A stretch of 64,000 nt of DNA. Source: SLID01 sp041667545. GTDB lineage: Bacteria > Omnitrophota > Gorgyraeia > Tantalellales > Tantalellaceae. The notes under the pieces were generated by a model that worked only from the letters and a program-made list of their open reading frames with translations, did not search any database and was not told the origin of the DNA. The stretch's first letter is position 1, and every line of letters starts with the position of its first letter. The stretch covers positions 1-64,000 of the forward strand of contig JBAYES010000001.1 of assembly GCA_041667545.1 (NCBI GenBank), in the 5' to 3' direction. A program made the position numbers and the translations under genes. This document shows, one piece after another, positions 7,216 to 16,401 of this stretch.

Positions 7216-8559
7216 ATGATTGATAATAAAACAGATAAAAAAAAGCGAGTTTTTCTGAGGACTTTCGGTTGTCAAATGAACGAGCGGGATTCTGAGATCA
7301 TTTCGGGGATGCTTGAGGGGAAGGGGTATGAGATCACCGGAAATGAGGGCGAGGCGGATGTTATTCTTTTTAATACCTGCAGTGTGAGACAGCATGCGGA
7401 AGACCGTGTTATAGGCAATCTGCAGAAGCTTGCTTCCCGCAGGAAAAAGAACCCCGGATTCAGGATAGGGGTCCTGGGGTGTATGGCCGAAAGGCATGGG
7501 GAGATGCTTTTAAAACAATACCCCCAGGTCGATCTTGTGGCGGGGCCGAACAATATCCCGGATATCCCCGGTCTTCTTGACAGGGCAATGAACGGCGAAA
7601 GGCCCGCGGCCACAGGCATCCGGAAACGGCCCCGTAAAGACGCGTCGATCGGACACAAAAAAGGGACACTTTCGGATTTTGTTAATATAACCTACGGCTG
7701 TGACAATTTTTGCTCGTATTGTATAGTACCCCATGTGCGCGGCCGCGAGGTGTCCAGGAAAAAGATGGAGATAGTCGAAGAGGTATGGGCTCTTGCCGAT
7801 AGGGGATGCAAGGAAGTTACCTTGCTCGGACAGAACGTTAATTCCTACGGCAAGACGCTTAATAGCAAGACCACTTTTCCGGATCTTCTGGAGGCCGTAA
7901 ACAAAGTGCGCGGCATAGAACGCATACGTTTTGTCACAAGCCATCCCAAAGACGCGGGCATGTCTCTTTTCAGGGCTATGAGAGATCTGGAAAAGGTCTC
8001 GGAGAACCTGCATCTCCCTCTTCAGTCGGCTTCCGACAAAATACTTGATCTTATGAACCGAAAATACAAATACGGAGATTATTTGAAAAAGGTGGATGAT
8101 TACAGGAAAATACTTCCGGAAGGCGGGTTAAGCACGGATATTATTGTGGGGTTCCCCTCTGAAAAGGAAAGTGATTTTGAGGCGACAAGAAAAGCTCTTG
8201 AGGAAATATCATTTAACTCGGCTTTTATATTCAAATATTCTCCCAGGCCTCCCGCTATGTCGGCATGCCTTGAGGATGATGTTCCGGAACAAGAAAAGAA
8301 GCGCCGAAATACCGAACTTCTTGCCGTACAAAAGAAAGTCTCGCTTAAGAAAAACAAAGACCTTATCGGCAGCACGGTCGAAGTTCTGGTAGAGGGAAAA
8401 AGCCGTATGTCGGAGAGCGAAATGGTGGGCCGGGCCAGGAATAATGTTACATGTGTTTTCCCTGGAACGGAAGAGCTTACAGGCAGTCTGGTGAAGGTCA
8501 GGATAGCGGGAGCGAGCCCGAATACGCTTAAGGGCGAAGTGGTGAGGGCAAAGGGGTAA
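7216..8559 (+). CDS. miaB: tRNA-2-methylthio-N6-dimethylallyladenosine synthase MiaB
   Basis: The enzyme adds a methylthio group to i6A37 of tRNA using two iron-sulfur clusters. The accessory-cluster cysteines are C19 (TFGCQMN), C55 (NTCSVR) and C89 (LGCMAE). The radical-SAM triad is C162, C166 and C169 in YGCDNFCSYC. A TRAM-like domain (VEVLVEG near residue 390) closes the protein. Its 447 residues are the usual length. The next gene, miaA, makes its substrate i6A, so the two form one pathway unit. The last codons and the TAA at 8557-8559 lie inside a purine-rich repeat. Confidence 0.96.
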   Translation: MIDNKTDKKKRVFLRTFGCQMNERDSEIISGMLEGKGYEITGNEGEADVILFNTCSVRQHAEDRVIGNLQKLASRRKKNPGFRIGVLGCMAERHGEMLLKQYPQVDLVAGPNNIPDIPGLLDRAMNGERPAATGIRKRPRKDASIGHKKGTLSDFVNITYGCDNFCSYCIVPHVRGREVSRKKMEIVEEVWALADRGCKEVTLLGQNVNSYGKTLNSKTTFPDLLEAVNKVRGIERIRFVTSHPKDAGMSLFRAMRDLEKVSENLHLPLQSASDKILDLMNRKYKYGDYLKKVDDYRKILPEGGLSTDIIVGFPSEKESDFEATRKALEEISFNSAFIFKYSPRPPAMSACLEDDVPEQEKKRRNTELLAVQKKVSLKKNKDLIGSTVEVLVEGKSRMSESEMVGRARNNVTCVFPGTEELTGSLVKVRIAGASPNTLKGEVVRAKG

Positions 8560-8609
8560 GGGGCAAGGGGGAAGGGGTAAGAGGTAATGGGGAAGGGCGA
8601 AGAGGGAAG
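8541..8609 (+). repeat. Purine-rich GGGYAAG repeat spanning the miaB stop codon
   Basis: From 8541 to 8609 the + strand is almost entirely G and A, built from short variants of GGGCAAAG, GGTAAGGGG and GGCAAGGG. The core GGGCAAAGGGGTAAGGGG contains the miaB stop codon. The same core recurs at or next to five other stop codons in the window (30269, 32963, 35879, 38302, 38798). The 3' end also supplies purines in front of the miaA GTG. Confidence 0.75.
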
Positions 8610-8614
8610 GATAA

Positions 8615-9565
8615 GTGGTATATAAAGAAAAGAAACCGGCATTGATCGGCATGCTCGGGCCTACGGCCAGCGGGAAAAGCGAGGTCGCGGCCCTGCTCGC
8701 CGAGAAGATAAACGGCGAGATAATCTCATGCGATTCAATGCAGATCTATAGAGGTATGGAGACAGTTACGCAGGCTCCGTCCGGTGATATCACATCAAAG
8801 GTCAAGCATCATCTGGTCGGGATCATATCCCCGGAGAAAGAATTTAATGCGGCCGAATTTGTTACTCTTGCCTCACGGGCTGTTGATGAAGTGATCTCTC
8901 TCGGCAAGATCCCCGTTCTTGCGGGCGGAACGGGTCTTTACGTTAAAGCTCTTCTCGAGGGTATTTTTTCGTCGCCTCCCGGGGATGATGAACTGCGGCA
9001 GCGTCTCGCGAAGGAGTCCTCCGAAAAGGGCGGCACCTATCTTTACGATAAACTTAAGAAAATAGATCCCGAGGCGGCTTTAAAAATAGATCCCCGGAAC
9101 ATTCGCCGCGTCATAAGGGCCCTGGAAATTTTTGAACTTACCGGAAAGACATTTTCAGAGAAAAAGAACGAAACAAAAGGTATTGCGGACGCATATGATG
9201 TTAAGCTCTTTGCTCTCGAAGTATCCAGAGAGGCCCTTATAGAGAGAATTAACAAAAGAGTGGAGAATATGTTCTTATCCGGGATCGTGGATGAGGTTAA
9301 AACACTATCTGTGAAAAATATGAGTTCCACCGCTTCTAAGGCTCTCGGGTTAACCGAAGTATCCGGGTTTATCGCCGGGAAAGCCGGGCTTGAAGATACC
9401 AAGAGTGAAATTAAAATAAAGACACGGCAATACGCCAAACGCCAAATGACATGGCTACGGGCGGTAAAAGGTTTGGAATGGGTTAAATCCGAAAAAGCCG
9501 CGGGAGATATAGCTTCTGATATCGCGGCCAGGCTTGGTTTTACCGGATCCGGCGGGAGGGAATAA
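8615..9565 (+). CDS. miaA: tRNA dimethylallyltransferase MiaA
   Basis: MiaA transfers dimethylallyl from DMAPP to A37 of tRNAs reading UNN codons. The P-loop GPTASGKS is at residues 15-22, followed by SCDSMQIYRGM, which binds the tRNA and metal, then VLAGGTGLYVKALLEG, and a C-terminal RQYAKRQMTWLR segment. Its 316 residues are full length. It starts with GTG at 8615, just after the purine tract GAGGGAAGG, and lies directly downstream of miaB. Confidence 0.96.
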   Translation: MVYKEKKPALIGMLGPTASGKSEVAALLAEKINGEIISCDSMQIYRGMETVTQAPSGDITSKVKHHLVGIISPEKEFNAAEFVTLASRAVDEVISLGKIPVLAGGTGLYVKALLEGIFSSPPGDDELRQRLAKESSEKGGTYLYDKLKKIDPEAALKIDPRNIRRVIRALEIFELTGKTFSEKKNETKGIADAYDVKLFALEVSREALIERINKRVENMFLSGIVDEVKTLSVKNMSSTASKALGLTEVSGFIAGKAGLEDTKSEIKIKTRQYAKRQMTWLRAVKGLEWVKSEKAAGDIASDIAARLGFTGSGGRE

Positions 9566-9572
9566 TATTTGA

Positions 9573-10862
9573 ATGTATACCACTAAACCCATATCCAAAG
9601 AGCGCGAAAAAGCTTTTCTTGTCACCGTAACACAATATGGAAAAGAAGAACTGGATCTCGCGGGAAGAATTGATGAGTTTGAGACGCTTGCTTCTTCTTG
9701 CGGCGCCGTAATAGCCGGAAGCGAGGTGTGCAGGATAAAAGAAATAAAACCCAACCTTTTTATAGGCACTGGAAAAGCTGAAGAGATAGCCGGGAAGGCG
9801 TCGGAACTCAAGGCGGACAGCGTAATTTTCAACAATGACCTTTCTCCGTCACAGCAGAAGAATCTTGGCGAAAAATTCAATGTCAAGACCATAGACCGTA
9901 CCCAGCTGATACTGGATGTCTTTGCCAGAAGAGCTACTTCTTTGGAAGGCAAGGTCCAGGTCGAGCTTGCCCAGCTCATGTACCTTCTTCCCAGGCTTAG
10001 CCGTTTATGGCTGCATTTCTCGAAACAGGCGGGCGGTATCGGCACCAGAGGCCCCGGAGAACAGCAGCTTGAAGTGGACAGGAGAAAGGTTCGGGAACGT
10101 ATTTCCCGTCTTAAAAAGGAACTATCTGAGATAACGCGCCAGAGAGGAGTTCAGAGGTCACGCAGGGAAAGGTTCTCAATGCTTTCCGTCGCGCTTGTGG
10201 GCTATACTAACTCGGGGAAATCAACTTTGTTCAACGCGGTAACGGCGGCCAAAGTAAAAACAAAGGATCAGTTTTTCAGTACGCTCGACCCTACCGTAAG
10301 AAAGAAACACCTGCCCAATAATCAGGTCATTCTTTTGTCGGATACCGTAGGGTTCCTGAACGATCTTCCGCATCATCTTATCGAAAGTTTTAAGGCCACT
10401 CTCGAGGAGGTTAAGGGAGCGGATATACTTTTCCACGTCGTGGATATGAGTGACAGCCGTATAGGCGAAAAGATGGGAGCGGTGATGCAGGTTTTGAACG
10501 ACATTTCCGCCTCAGACAAGCCGATCTTTACCATACTTAATAAATCCGACATCGTGCCCGCCGGGCCTCAAACCGAAAGGATAAAACGCAAATTCCCGGG
10601 TTCTGTGGTTGTTTCCGCCTTGAAAAAGGAGGGGCTGTCGGCGATAGACGATATTCTGATGAGATATATCGACAAGGATATGGAAGATATGGAAATAGTC
10701 CTTCCTCCCGGGCATTATTCGGTAGCCGCGGTTATAAGGGAAAAAGGAGAAGTCCGTTTCGAGGAATACCGGGATGAGGGTCTTTTTCTCCATGCCCGGG
10801 TGCCTAAAAAGATGAAACGCCAGATCTTTAAAACACTCGGCGCATCGGGCATAGATCATTGA
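9573..10862 (+). CDS. hflX: Ribosome-associated GTPase HflX
   Basis: HflX splits stalled ribosomes under stress. The N-terminal domain (about residues 30-175) ends in the glycine-rich GTRGPGEQQLEVDRR helix typical of the family. The GTPase domain starts with GYTNSGKST at residue 210, then DTVGF (G3) and NKSD (G4). The length of 429 residues is typical. It starts 7 bp after miaA, and miaA-hflX adjacency is seen in many bacteria. Confidence 0.95.
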   Translation: MYTTKPISKEREKAFLVTVTQYGKEELDLAGRIDEFETLASSCGAVIAGSEVCRIKEIKPNLFIGTGKAEEIAGKASELKADSVIFNNDLSPSQQKNLGEKFNVKTIDRTQLILDVFARRATSLEGKVQVELAQLMYLLPRLSRLWLHFSKQAGGIGTRGPGEQQLEVDRRKVRERISRLKKELSEITRQRGVQRSRRERFSMLSVALVGYTNSGKSTLFNAVTAAKVKTKDQFFSTLDPTVRKKHLPNNQVILLSDTVGFLNDLPHHLIESFKATLEEVKGADILFHVVDMSDSRIGEKMGAVMQVLNDISASDKPIFTILNKSDIVPAGPQTERIKRKFPGSVVVSALKKEGLSAIDDILMRYIDKDMEDMEIVLPPGHYSVAAVIREKGEVRFEEYRDEGLFLHARVPKKMKRQIFKTLGASGIDH

Positions 10863-10877
10863 TCTGATATCTGAGCC

Positions 10878-10905
10878 TTGACAAAAATCACGACAGTGAT
10901 ATAAT
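10878..10905 (+). promoter_or_regulatory. Consensus sigma-70-type promoter of the hrcA operon
   Basis: TTGACA (10878-10883) and TATAAT (10900-10905) both match the consensus exactly, with a 16-bp spacer. The CIRCE element begins one base after the -10, so it covers the start site. Confidence 0.85.
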
Positions 10906-10906
10906 T

Positions 10907-10933
10907 TTGGCACTCGTAGTAAACGAGTGCTAA
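10907..10933. promoter_or_regulatory. CIRCE operator (HrcA-binding site)
   Basis: TTGGCACTC (10907-10915), nine bases, then GAGTGCTAA (10925-10933) matches the CIRCE consensus TTAGCACTC-N9-GAGTGCTAA with one mismatch in the left arm. HrcA, encoded next, binds CIRCE and represses heat-shock genes until chaperones are titrated. Confidence 0.95.
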
Positions 10934-10984
10934 TGAGTTTAAGCGTGAAAAATACTTTCAGGCGAAATTTTAAGAGGTTTTAAG

Positions 10985-12043
10985 GTGAACGGCACAAAAA
11001 GGGATAACAGAAAAGACGTGGTCCTGGCTCACATAGTTGAAGAGCATGTTTCAAGCGCTATGCCCGTAAGTTCCAGGGTTGTCGCGGAAAGGCTGGGAGG
11101 CGGAGTGTCCAGCGCGACCATAAGGAACGTCATGAGCGAGCTTGAACATCAGGGGCTGATAGAACAGCCGCATACTTCGGCGGGAAGAGTGCCTACCAAT
11201 GCCGGGTACAGGCGTTATGTCAGCATGAAAACAGAAAAAGTGAGCTATAGAAAAAGGGAAGCTGACCGGCTGGCTTTTGAATACGGGCTCAGGATAGAGA
11301 CGATAAAGGAACTTATCGAAAAAACAACGCATCTGATAAGCAGGGAATTACATAACGCGGGCGTAATGATGTGGCCGGGGGAGAACAATCTTTATCTCAA
11401 ACATCTTGAACTGGTCAAGATAAGGTCGGAAGTGGTTCTTGCCGTGCTTATCACAATGACAAACGCGGTCAAGAACCATCTTGTAAAACTCGATCGGGAT
11501 ATAAGTCCCGAAGAGCTCGTGAGAGTATCAAGGTATGTCAATGAGAACTATTCTGAAAAGCCGGTAACAGAGACATTAGAACACATACGGGAAGAAATAA
11601 AAAGCGATGCCTTAACGGGGCGGTCCGATGTAAGAAAAGTAGCTCTTACGGCGCTCAGGATCCTGGACGGAATAGCTATGGAAAATATCGATAATGAGCT
11701 ATACTGGGAGGGAATAGACAATTTCATGAGCGAACCGGAGTTTTCCGATATAAGTTTTATGCGCAGAGTTTTCCAGATATTTTCGGACCAGAAAAAAGAG
11801 CTTGCCGATATTTTTACCAGAGATCTTTCATCGGGAGACATAAAGGTGTATATAGGGGATGAATGCGGAGTGGAAATCCTAAAGGATTGCAGTATAGTAA
11901 CATGCGGGTATTTTTTAAGGGGTAAGGCCGCGGGACGTATGGGTGTTGTCGGCCCGACCAGAATGGATTACGACAGGGCGTTAAGAATGGTTAGCTGCTT
12001 ATCCGGATTGATAAGCGCCAAACTCGAGGAGATAGACGGGTAG
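10985..12043 (+). CDS. hrcA: Heat-inducible transcription repressor HrcA
   Basis: HrcA represses chaperone operons by binding CIRCE. The N-terminal winged helix (residues about 1-80) contains SSATIRNVMSELEHQGLIEQPHTSAGRVPT, a family hallmark here split by position: SSATIRNVM near 40 and HTSAGRVPT near 60. The rest is the GAF-like and dimerisation domain, ending with GVVGPTRMDYDRA. It is 352 residues, normal length. GTG 10985 is preceded by AAGAGG. The gene heads hrcA-grpE-dnaK-dnaJ and is repressed through the CIRCE site in front of it. Confidence 0.96.
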   Translation: MNGTKRDNRKDVVLAHIVEEHVSSAMPVSSRVVAERLGGGVSSATIRNVMSELEHQGLIEQPHTSAGRVPTNAGYRRYVSMKTEKVSYRKREADRLAFEYGLRIETIKELIEKTTHLISRELHNAGVMMWPGENNLYLKHLELVKIRSEVVLAVLITMTNAVKNHLVKLDRDISPEELVRVSRYVNENYSEKPVTETLEHIREEIKSDALTGRSDVRKVALTALRILDGIAMENIDNELYWEGIDNFMSEPEFSDISFMRRVFQIFSDQKKELADIFTRDLSSGDIKVYIGDECGVEILKDCSIVTCGYFLRGKAAGRMGVVGPTRMDYDRALRMVSCLSGLISAKLEEIDG

Positions 12044-12045
12044 TC

Positions 12046-12603
12046 ATGCATAAAGACAAAAAACATAAGAAGAATATCGAAGGTGAAGTTATTTCGGAAA
12101 GCGAAGCCGAGAATGAACTGACGGAAAAGGCCATGGAAGAGCTTAGGACAAAGGCGGCCGAAAGAGATGAATACTACAGTAAATGGCTGAATGTCCACGC
12201 GGAATACGAAAATACGAAAAGACGCCTTGAGAAAGAAAAGTATGACCATATAAGGTTCGCCAATGAGGGAATAATATCCAGATTGTTCCCCATAATGGAC
12301 AATTTCGATATGGCTTTCGCGGCTATGGAGAAAGCCGAGGATAAAGGGGCTATGCTCGAGGGGATAAAACTTGTTCAGAAAGAGTTCCACAGGGTCCTTG
12401 AAGATTCAGGAGTAAAAAAAATAGAGACCCTGGGTAAACAGTTCGATCCCAATATTCACGAAGCTGTAATGGCTGTGGAGACAGAGGATATCCCCGATGG
12501 TGAAGTGGTTGAAGAAGTAAGGCCGGGGTATATGTTGAATGACAGGTTATTGCGCGCCGCCCAGGTAAAGGTGGCGAAAAATGCCCCGGATAACGAGGAA
12601 TAA
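12046..12603 (+). CDS. grpE: Nucleotide exchange factor GrpE
   Basis: GrpE releases ADP from DnaK. The 185-residue protein has the charged N-terminal coiled coil (residues about 15-65, ending in ENTKRRLEKEK), the central helices with FPIMDNFDMAF, and the C-terminal beta wing with QFDPNIHEAV and VVEEVRPGYMLNDRLLRAAQV. It starts two bases after the hrcA stop, so it is translationally coupled within the operon. Confidence 0.96.
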   Translation: MHKDKKHKKNIEGEVISESEAENELTEKAMEELRTKAAERDEYYSKWLNVHAEYENTKRRLEKEKYDHIRFANEGIISRLFPIMDNFDMAFAAMEKAEDKGAMLEGIKLVQKEFHRVLEDSGVKKIETLGKQFDPNIHEAVMAVETEDIPDGEVVEEVRPGYMLNDRLLRAAQVKVAKNAPDNEE

Positions 12604-12626
12604 CAATAGTAATAAGGAGGATAGCA

Positions 12627-14561
12627 ATGGGAAAAGTTATAGGGATAGATCTTGGGACAACTAATTCTTGCGTGGCCGTTATGGAAGGAAAGGAGCCTAA
12701 GGTAATAGCAAATGCCGAGGGGACAAGGACCACGCCCAGTGTTGTGGCTTTCACCAAAAGCGGGGAGAAACTTGTCGGCCAGCCCGCGAAACGCCAGGCG
12801 GTGACCAATTCGGATAACACTATTTTCAGCATAAAGCGTTTTATGGGGAGACAGCATTCCGAAGTGCAGGAAGAAGAAAAGCTGGTTCCATACAAGGTGG
12901 AAGACGACAGCAAGGGGAATGTAGTGGTGGCCTCTCACGGTAAAAAATACACTCCTCCCGAGATATCGGCAATGATACTCCAGAAAATGAAACAGACAGC
13001 GGAAGATTATCTGGGAGAAAAAGTTTCGGAAGCCGTTATTACCGTTCCCGCTTATTTCAACGATTCACAGCGCCAGGCTACAAAAGACGCGGGGGAAGTT
13101 GCCGGGCTTAAAGTGCTCAGGATAATCAACGAACCAACGGCCGCGAGCCTGGCTTACGGGCTTGACAGCAAAAAGAACGAAAAAATAGCCGTTTTCGATC
13201 TTGGCGGCGGAACTTTCGACATATCCATACTGGATGTGGGCGAAGGAGTGTTCGAAGTGAAGTCCACTAACGGCGATACGCATCTTGGAGGGGACAACTT
13301 CGACCAGAATGTCATGAACTGGATAGCGGAAGAATTCAAAAAAGAGCATGGGATAGATCTCAGGAACGACAAGATGTCGCTTCAAAGGCTCAAAGAAGCG
13401 GCTGAGAAAGCTAAATGTGAGCTTTCTTCGAACCTTGAGACGGAGATCAACCTGCCGTTCATAACAGCGGATGCCTCGGGGCCGAAACATCTTACGATGG
13501 CACTTACAAGATCGAAATTGGAACAGCTTGTGGACTCTCTTGTAGAAAGGACAAAAGAACCTTGTTACAGGGCTCTGAAAGATTCCGGTTATTCCCCTTC
13601 GGAAATAGACGAGGTCATACTTGTTGGAGGGCAGACGCGTATGCCCAAAGTACAGGAAGTGGTCAAGGAGATATTCGGGAAAGAACCCCACAAGGGAGTA
13701 AATCCCGACGAAGTAGTGGCGATAGGGGCCGCTATACAGGGCGGCGTTCTCAGCGGCGCCGAAGGCCTTTCGGATGTGGTTCTTCTTGACGTCACTCCGC
13801 TTTCTCTGGGGATAGAGACATTAGGCGGGGTAATGACAAAATTGATAGAACGCAATACGACAATACCTACTAAAAAAAGTCAGGTATTTTCCACTGCCGC
13901 CGACAATCAGACCGCGGTTTCCATACTGGTTCTGCAGGGCGAGAGGGAAATGTCGAGCGACAACAGGACTCTTGGGCGTTTTGACCTTGTCGGAATACCT
14001 CCGGCTCCCAGAGGCATTCCCCAGGTAGAAGTGACGTTCGATATAGATGCCAACGGTATTGTGCATGTTTCGGCAAAAGACAAGGCCACCGGCAAAGAAC
14101 AGTCCATAAGGATAGAATCTTCAAGCGGGCTTTCTAAGGAAGAAATAGAAAAGATGAAGGCCGATGCCAAATCGCATGAAAGCGAAGACAAGAGAAAGAA
14201 AGAGCTTATCGAGGCGAAAAATCAGCTTGATAATCTGATATATGCCACCGAAAAAGCGGTAAAAGAATACGGCGATAAGGTCTCGGAAGACGAAAAGAAG
14301 AAAGTAACGGAAGCGGTGGAGGAAGCCAGGAAAAAACTTTCTTCCGAGGACGTTGCCGAGATCAAAAAAGCGCAGGAAGAGCTTCAGAAAGCCAGCCATA
14401 AACTTTCGGAAGAAATGTACAAGGAGGCGCAGGCTAAAGCTCAGGCGGAAACCGCTGGCCAGGACGCCTCGGCCGGAGCCCGACCGGACGAGAACAAAAA
14501 AGAAGAAGATGTTGTCGACGCGGATTACAAAGTGGACGACGACAAGGAAAAGAACGGGTGA
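12627..14561 (+). CDS. dnaK: Hsp70 chaperone DnaK
   Basis: The 644-residue chaperone has the ATPase domain with GIDLGTTNSCVAVMEG at the start, FDLGGGTFDISILD near residue 193 and the IINEPTAASLAYG linker motif. The substrate-binding domain follows from about 390 (DVTPLSLGIETLGG). A helical lid and an acidic, lysine-rich tail end in DADYKVDDD. A strong AAGGAGG site precedes ATG 12627. It belongs to the HrcA-controlled operon. Confidence 0.98.
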   Translation: MGKVIGIDLGTTNSCVAVMEGKEPKVIANAEGTRTTPSVVAFTKSGEKLVGQPAKRQAVTNSDNTIFSIKRFMGRQHSEVQEEEKLVPYKVEDDSKGNVVVASHGKKYTPPEISAMILQKMKQTAEDYLGEKVSEAVITVPAYFNDSQRQATKDAGEVAGLKVLRIINEPTAASLAYGLDSKKNEKIAVFDLGGGTFDISILDVGEGVFEVKSTNGDTHLGGDNFDQNVMNWIAEEFKKEHGIDLRNDKMSLQRLKEAAEKAKCELSSNLETEINLPFITADASGPKHLTMALTRSKLEQLVDSLVERTKEPCYRALKDSGYSPSEIDEVILVGGQTRMPKVQEVVKEIFGKEPHKGVNPDEVVAIGAAIQGGVLSGAEGLSDVVLLDVTPLSLGIETLGGVMTKLIERNTTIPTKKSQVFSTAADNQTAVSILVLQGEREMSSDNRTLGRFDLVGIPPAPRGIPQVEVTFDIDANGIVHVSAKDKATGKEQSIRIESSSGLSKEEIEKMKADAKSHESEDKRKKELIEAKNQLDNLIYATEKAVKEYGDKVSEDEKKKVTEAVEEARKKLSSEDVAEIKKAQEELQKASHKLSEEMYKEAQAKAQAETAGQDASAGARPDENKKEEDVVDADYKVDDDKEKNG

Positions 14562-14599
14562 GGCTTTAAAATAACGGACATTTTCAACTGAAGGAAGAC

Positions 14600-15730
14600 A
14601 TGGCAGATTACTACGAGCTATTAGGCGTTGGCCGGGACGTTTCCGGGGACGACCTCAAAAAGGCATACAGGAAACTAGCCCTTAAGTACCACCCCGACAA
14701 GAATCCGGGAAGCAAGGAAGCTGAAGATAAGTTCAAAGAACTGTCACACGCTTACGAGATCCTGAGCGATCCGGAAAAGCGCTCAAGGTATGATAGGTTC
14801 GGCGAGGCGGGTTTTCAGCATGGGGGGTCGGGAGGGTTTGATTTTCACGACCCAGGCGATATTTTTAGGGAGGTTTTTGGCGGCGGTTTCGGCGGAGCTT
14901 TCGGCGGGATATTTGACAGTATGTTCGGATCCGGACAGTCAGGAACCCGCGGTCCGAGAAAAGGACGCGATCTGGAATATTCTCTTACTCTGACCTTTCT
15001 TGAAGCGGTCAAGGGTATTACCAAAGAGATAAAGATCCGGAAATACGACATATGTTCTTCCTGCAAGGGCTCGGGAGCCCGGCCCGGTACAGGGAAGGCC
15101 AGATGTTCAAGATGCGGAGGGACCGGCCAGATCTCGAGATCTGCCGGGTTTTTCAGCATAGCGACGACATGCGATACCTGCGGCGGAGCGGGTGAGGTCA
15201 TCAAGTCTCCGTGTTCGGACTGTTCGGGAAGCGGCAGAGTGCAGGTCTCCCGGAAGATCACGGTTACGGTGCCCCCCGGGGTCGATACGGGCGTCAGATT
15301 GAGGATATCGAAAGAAGGCGAACCGGGTTACAATGGCGGGCCGTTCGGCGATCTGTATGTGTCGTTGAGGGTCCTGGAACATAAGTCATTTTCCCGCAGG
15401 GACTACGATCTTTTATACGCGGCCGATGTATCCTTTGCCCAGCTTGCTTTGGGAGACGAAATAAATGTTCCCGGGATAGAAGGGGAAGTAGGTTTTACTA
15501 TCCCGCCCGGAACCGCTTCAGGGCGTGTTTTCCGTATTAAGGGCAAGGGAATTAAACGTCTGGACGGCCGCGGAACGGGGGATCAGCTTGTAAAGGTGAA
15601 TGTTATTATTCCAGAAAAGCTTAGTTCGCGGCAGAAGGAACTTTTAATGGAGTTTGACGAAAGTTTTGTAGGGAAGAATACCAAAAAAAAGAAGACCATA
15701 ATGAATAAAGTAAAAGAGATCCTTTCATAA
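14600..15730 (+). CDS. dnaJ: Hsp40 co-chaperone DnaJ
   Basis: DnaJ delivers clients to DnaK and stimulates its ATPase. The J domain (residues 1-70) has YHPDKNPG with the HPD tripeptide. A glycine/phenylalanine-rich segment (about 75-110) follows. The zinc domain holds four CxxCxGxG repeats: CSSCKGSG, CSRCGGTG, CDTCGGAG and CSDCSGSG. The C-terminal domain is complete; 376 residues is standard. It follows dnaK by 38 bp. Confidence 0.97.
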   Translation: MADYYELLGVGRDVSGDDLKKAYRKLALKYHPDKNPGSKEAEDKFKELSHAYEILSDPEKRSRYDRFGEAGFQHGGSGGFDFHDPGDIFREVFGGGFGGAFGGIFDSMFGSGQSGTRGPRKGRDLEYSLTLTFLEAVKGITKEIKIRKYDICSSCKGSGARPGTGKARCSRCGGTGQISRSAGFFSIATTCDTCGGAGEVIKSPCSDCSGSGRVQVSRKITVTVPPGVDTGVRLRISKEGEPGYNGGPFGDLYVSLRVLEHKSFSRRDYDLLYAADVSFAQLALGDEINVPGIEGEVGFTIPPGTASGRVFRIKGKGIKRLDGRGTGDQLVKVNVIIPEKLSSRQKELLMEFDESFVGKNTKKKKTIMNKVKEILS

Positions 15731-15740
15731 AAGGAGAAAA

Positions 15741-16010
15741 ATGCCTACCTACGAGTATCAGTGTAAAAAATGCGGGTACAGATTCGAAAAATTCCAGAGT
15801 ATGACCGAATTGCCGGTAAAAAAATGTCCCGAATGCAAAGGTTCTGTGAGAAAAATGATAGGGACAGGCGCCGGCCTTATATTCAAGGGAAAAGGTTTTT
15901 ACCAGACCGATTATAAATCTACCGGAAGCGGGACAAAAAAGCAAGATGATAAAAATCCCGCGGAAACCCCCTGCGGTAAACCCGGGCCATGCGGTTCATG
16001 CGCAAGTTAA
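15741..16010 (+). CDS. FmdB-type zinc ribbon protein
   Basis: This is an 89-residue protein with the FmdB/CxxC_CxxC_SSSS N terminus, PTYEYQCKKCGYRFE, and a second pair of cysteines in KKCPECKG, making one zinc ribbon within residues 1-45. A short FKGKGFYQTDY segment and a cysteine-rich tail (CGKPGPCGSC) follow. The family is often called a regulatory protein, but the molecular role is not established. It begins 10 bp after dnaJ with AAAGGAG in front of the ATG. Confidence 0.85.
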   Translation: MPTYEYQCKKCGYRFEKFQSMTELPVKKCPECKGSVRKMIGTGAGLIFKGKGFYQTDYKSTGSGTKKQDDKNPAETPCGKPGPCGSCAS

Positions 16011-16011
16011 A

Positions 16012-16401
16012 ATGAGGTTTTCTGAATGGGTTAAAATAGACAGGCCTTTTTTTGCATGGGTTCCGGCCTGCTTATGGGGTTTGAACATCCTTGTCCTTTC
16101 ACTGCTGCCTTATAGACTTACTCCGCAGCTTACGGTAGGACATTTCGATAAGTTGTGCCATTTTTCGATCTATGCTGTTTTCGCGTTTCTTGCGGTATGG
16201 GGACTAAAAAGGTCATTTAAAAAACCTACAGCAAAAAACCTCTTGTTAGTGTTGATATTGACCATTGGTTATGGTATCTTAATTGAAATATTTCAAAGGT
16301 TTGTTCCGGGAAGGGAAGCATGTGTATACGATGTGCTTTTCAATTCGGCAGGTGTTTTTACGGGTATAAGTTTCGGAAGGGTGACATTATGGCGGAAGTA
16401 A
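16012..16401 (+). CDS. VanZ-like small membrane protein
   Basis: The 129-residue protein has about four hydrophobic segments. It shows the VanZ-like pattern in which HFDKLCHFSIYAVFAFL is followed by a helix and then YGILIEIFQRFVPGREACVYDVLFNSAGVFTG. VanZ homologues are common small membrane proteins, and the name does not imply glycopeptide resistance. I chose ATG 16012, one base after the fmdB stop. The open frame extends back to 15946 but would overlap fmdB by 65 bp. The end overlaps the following gene by 13 bp. Confidence 0.75.
   Translation: MRFSEWVKIDRPFFAWVPACLWGLNILVLSLLPYRLTPQLTVGHFDKLCHFSIYAVFAFLAVWGLKRSFKKPTAKNLLLVLILTIGYGILIEIFQRFVPGREACVYDVLFNSAGVFTGISFGRVTLWRK

Noticed and set aside
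7510..8013. 167-residue - strand ORF inside miaB
   Set aside because: A shadow of the strongly conserved miaB frame with no family similarity.
13065..13691. 208-residue - strand ORF inside dnaK
   Set aside because: Antisense of the dnaK coding sequence; no start signal or domain.
16012..16401. Glycopeptide resistance gene
   Set aside because: The VanZ-like fold is common in small membrane proteins, and no vanHAX or sensor genes accompany it.
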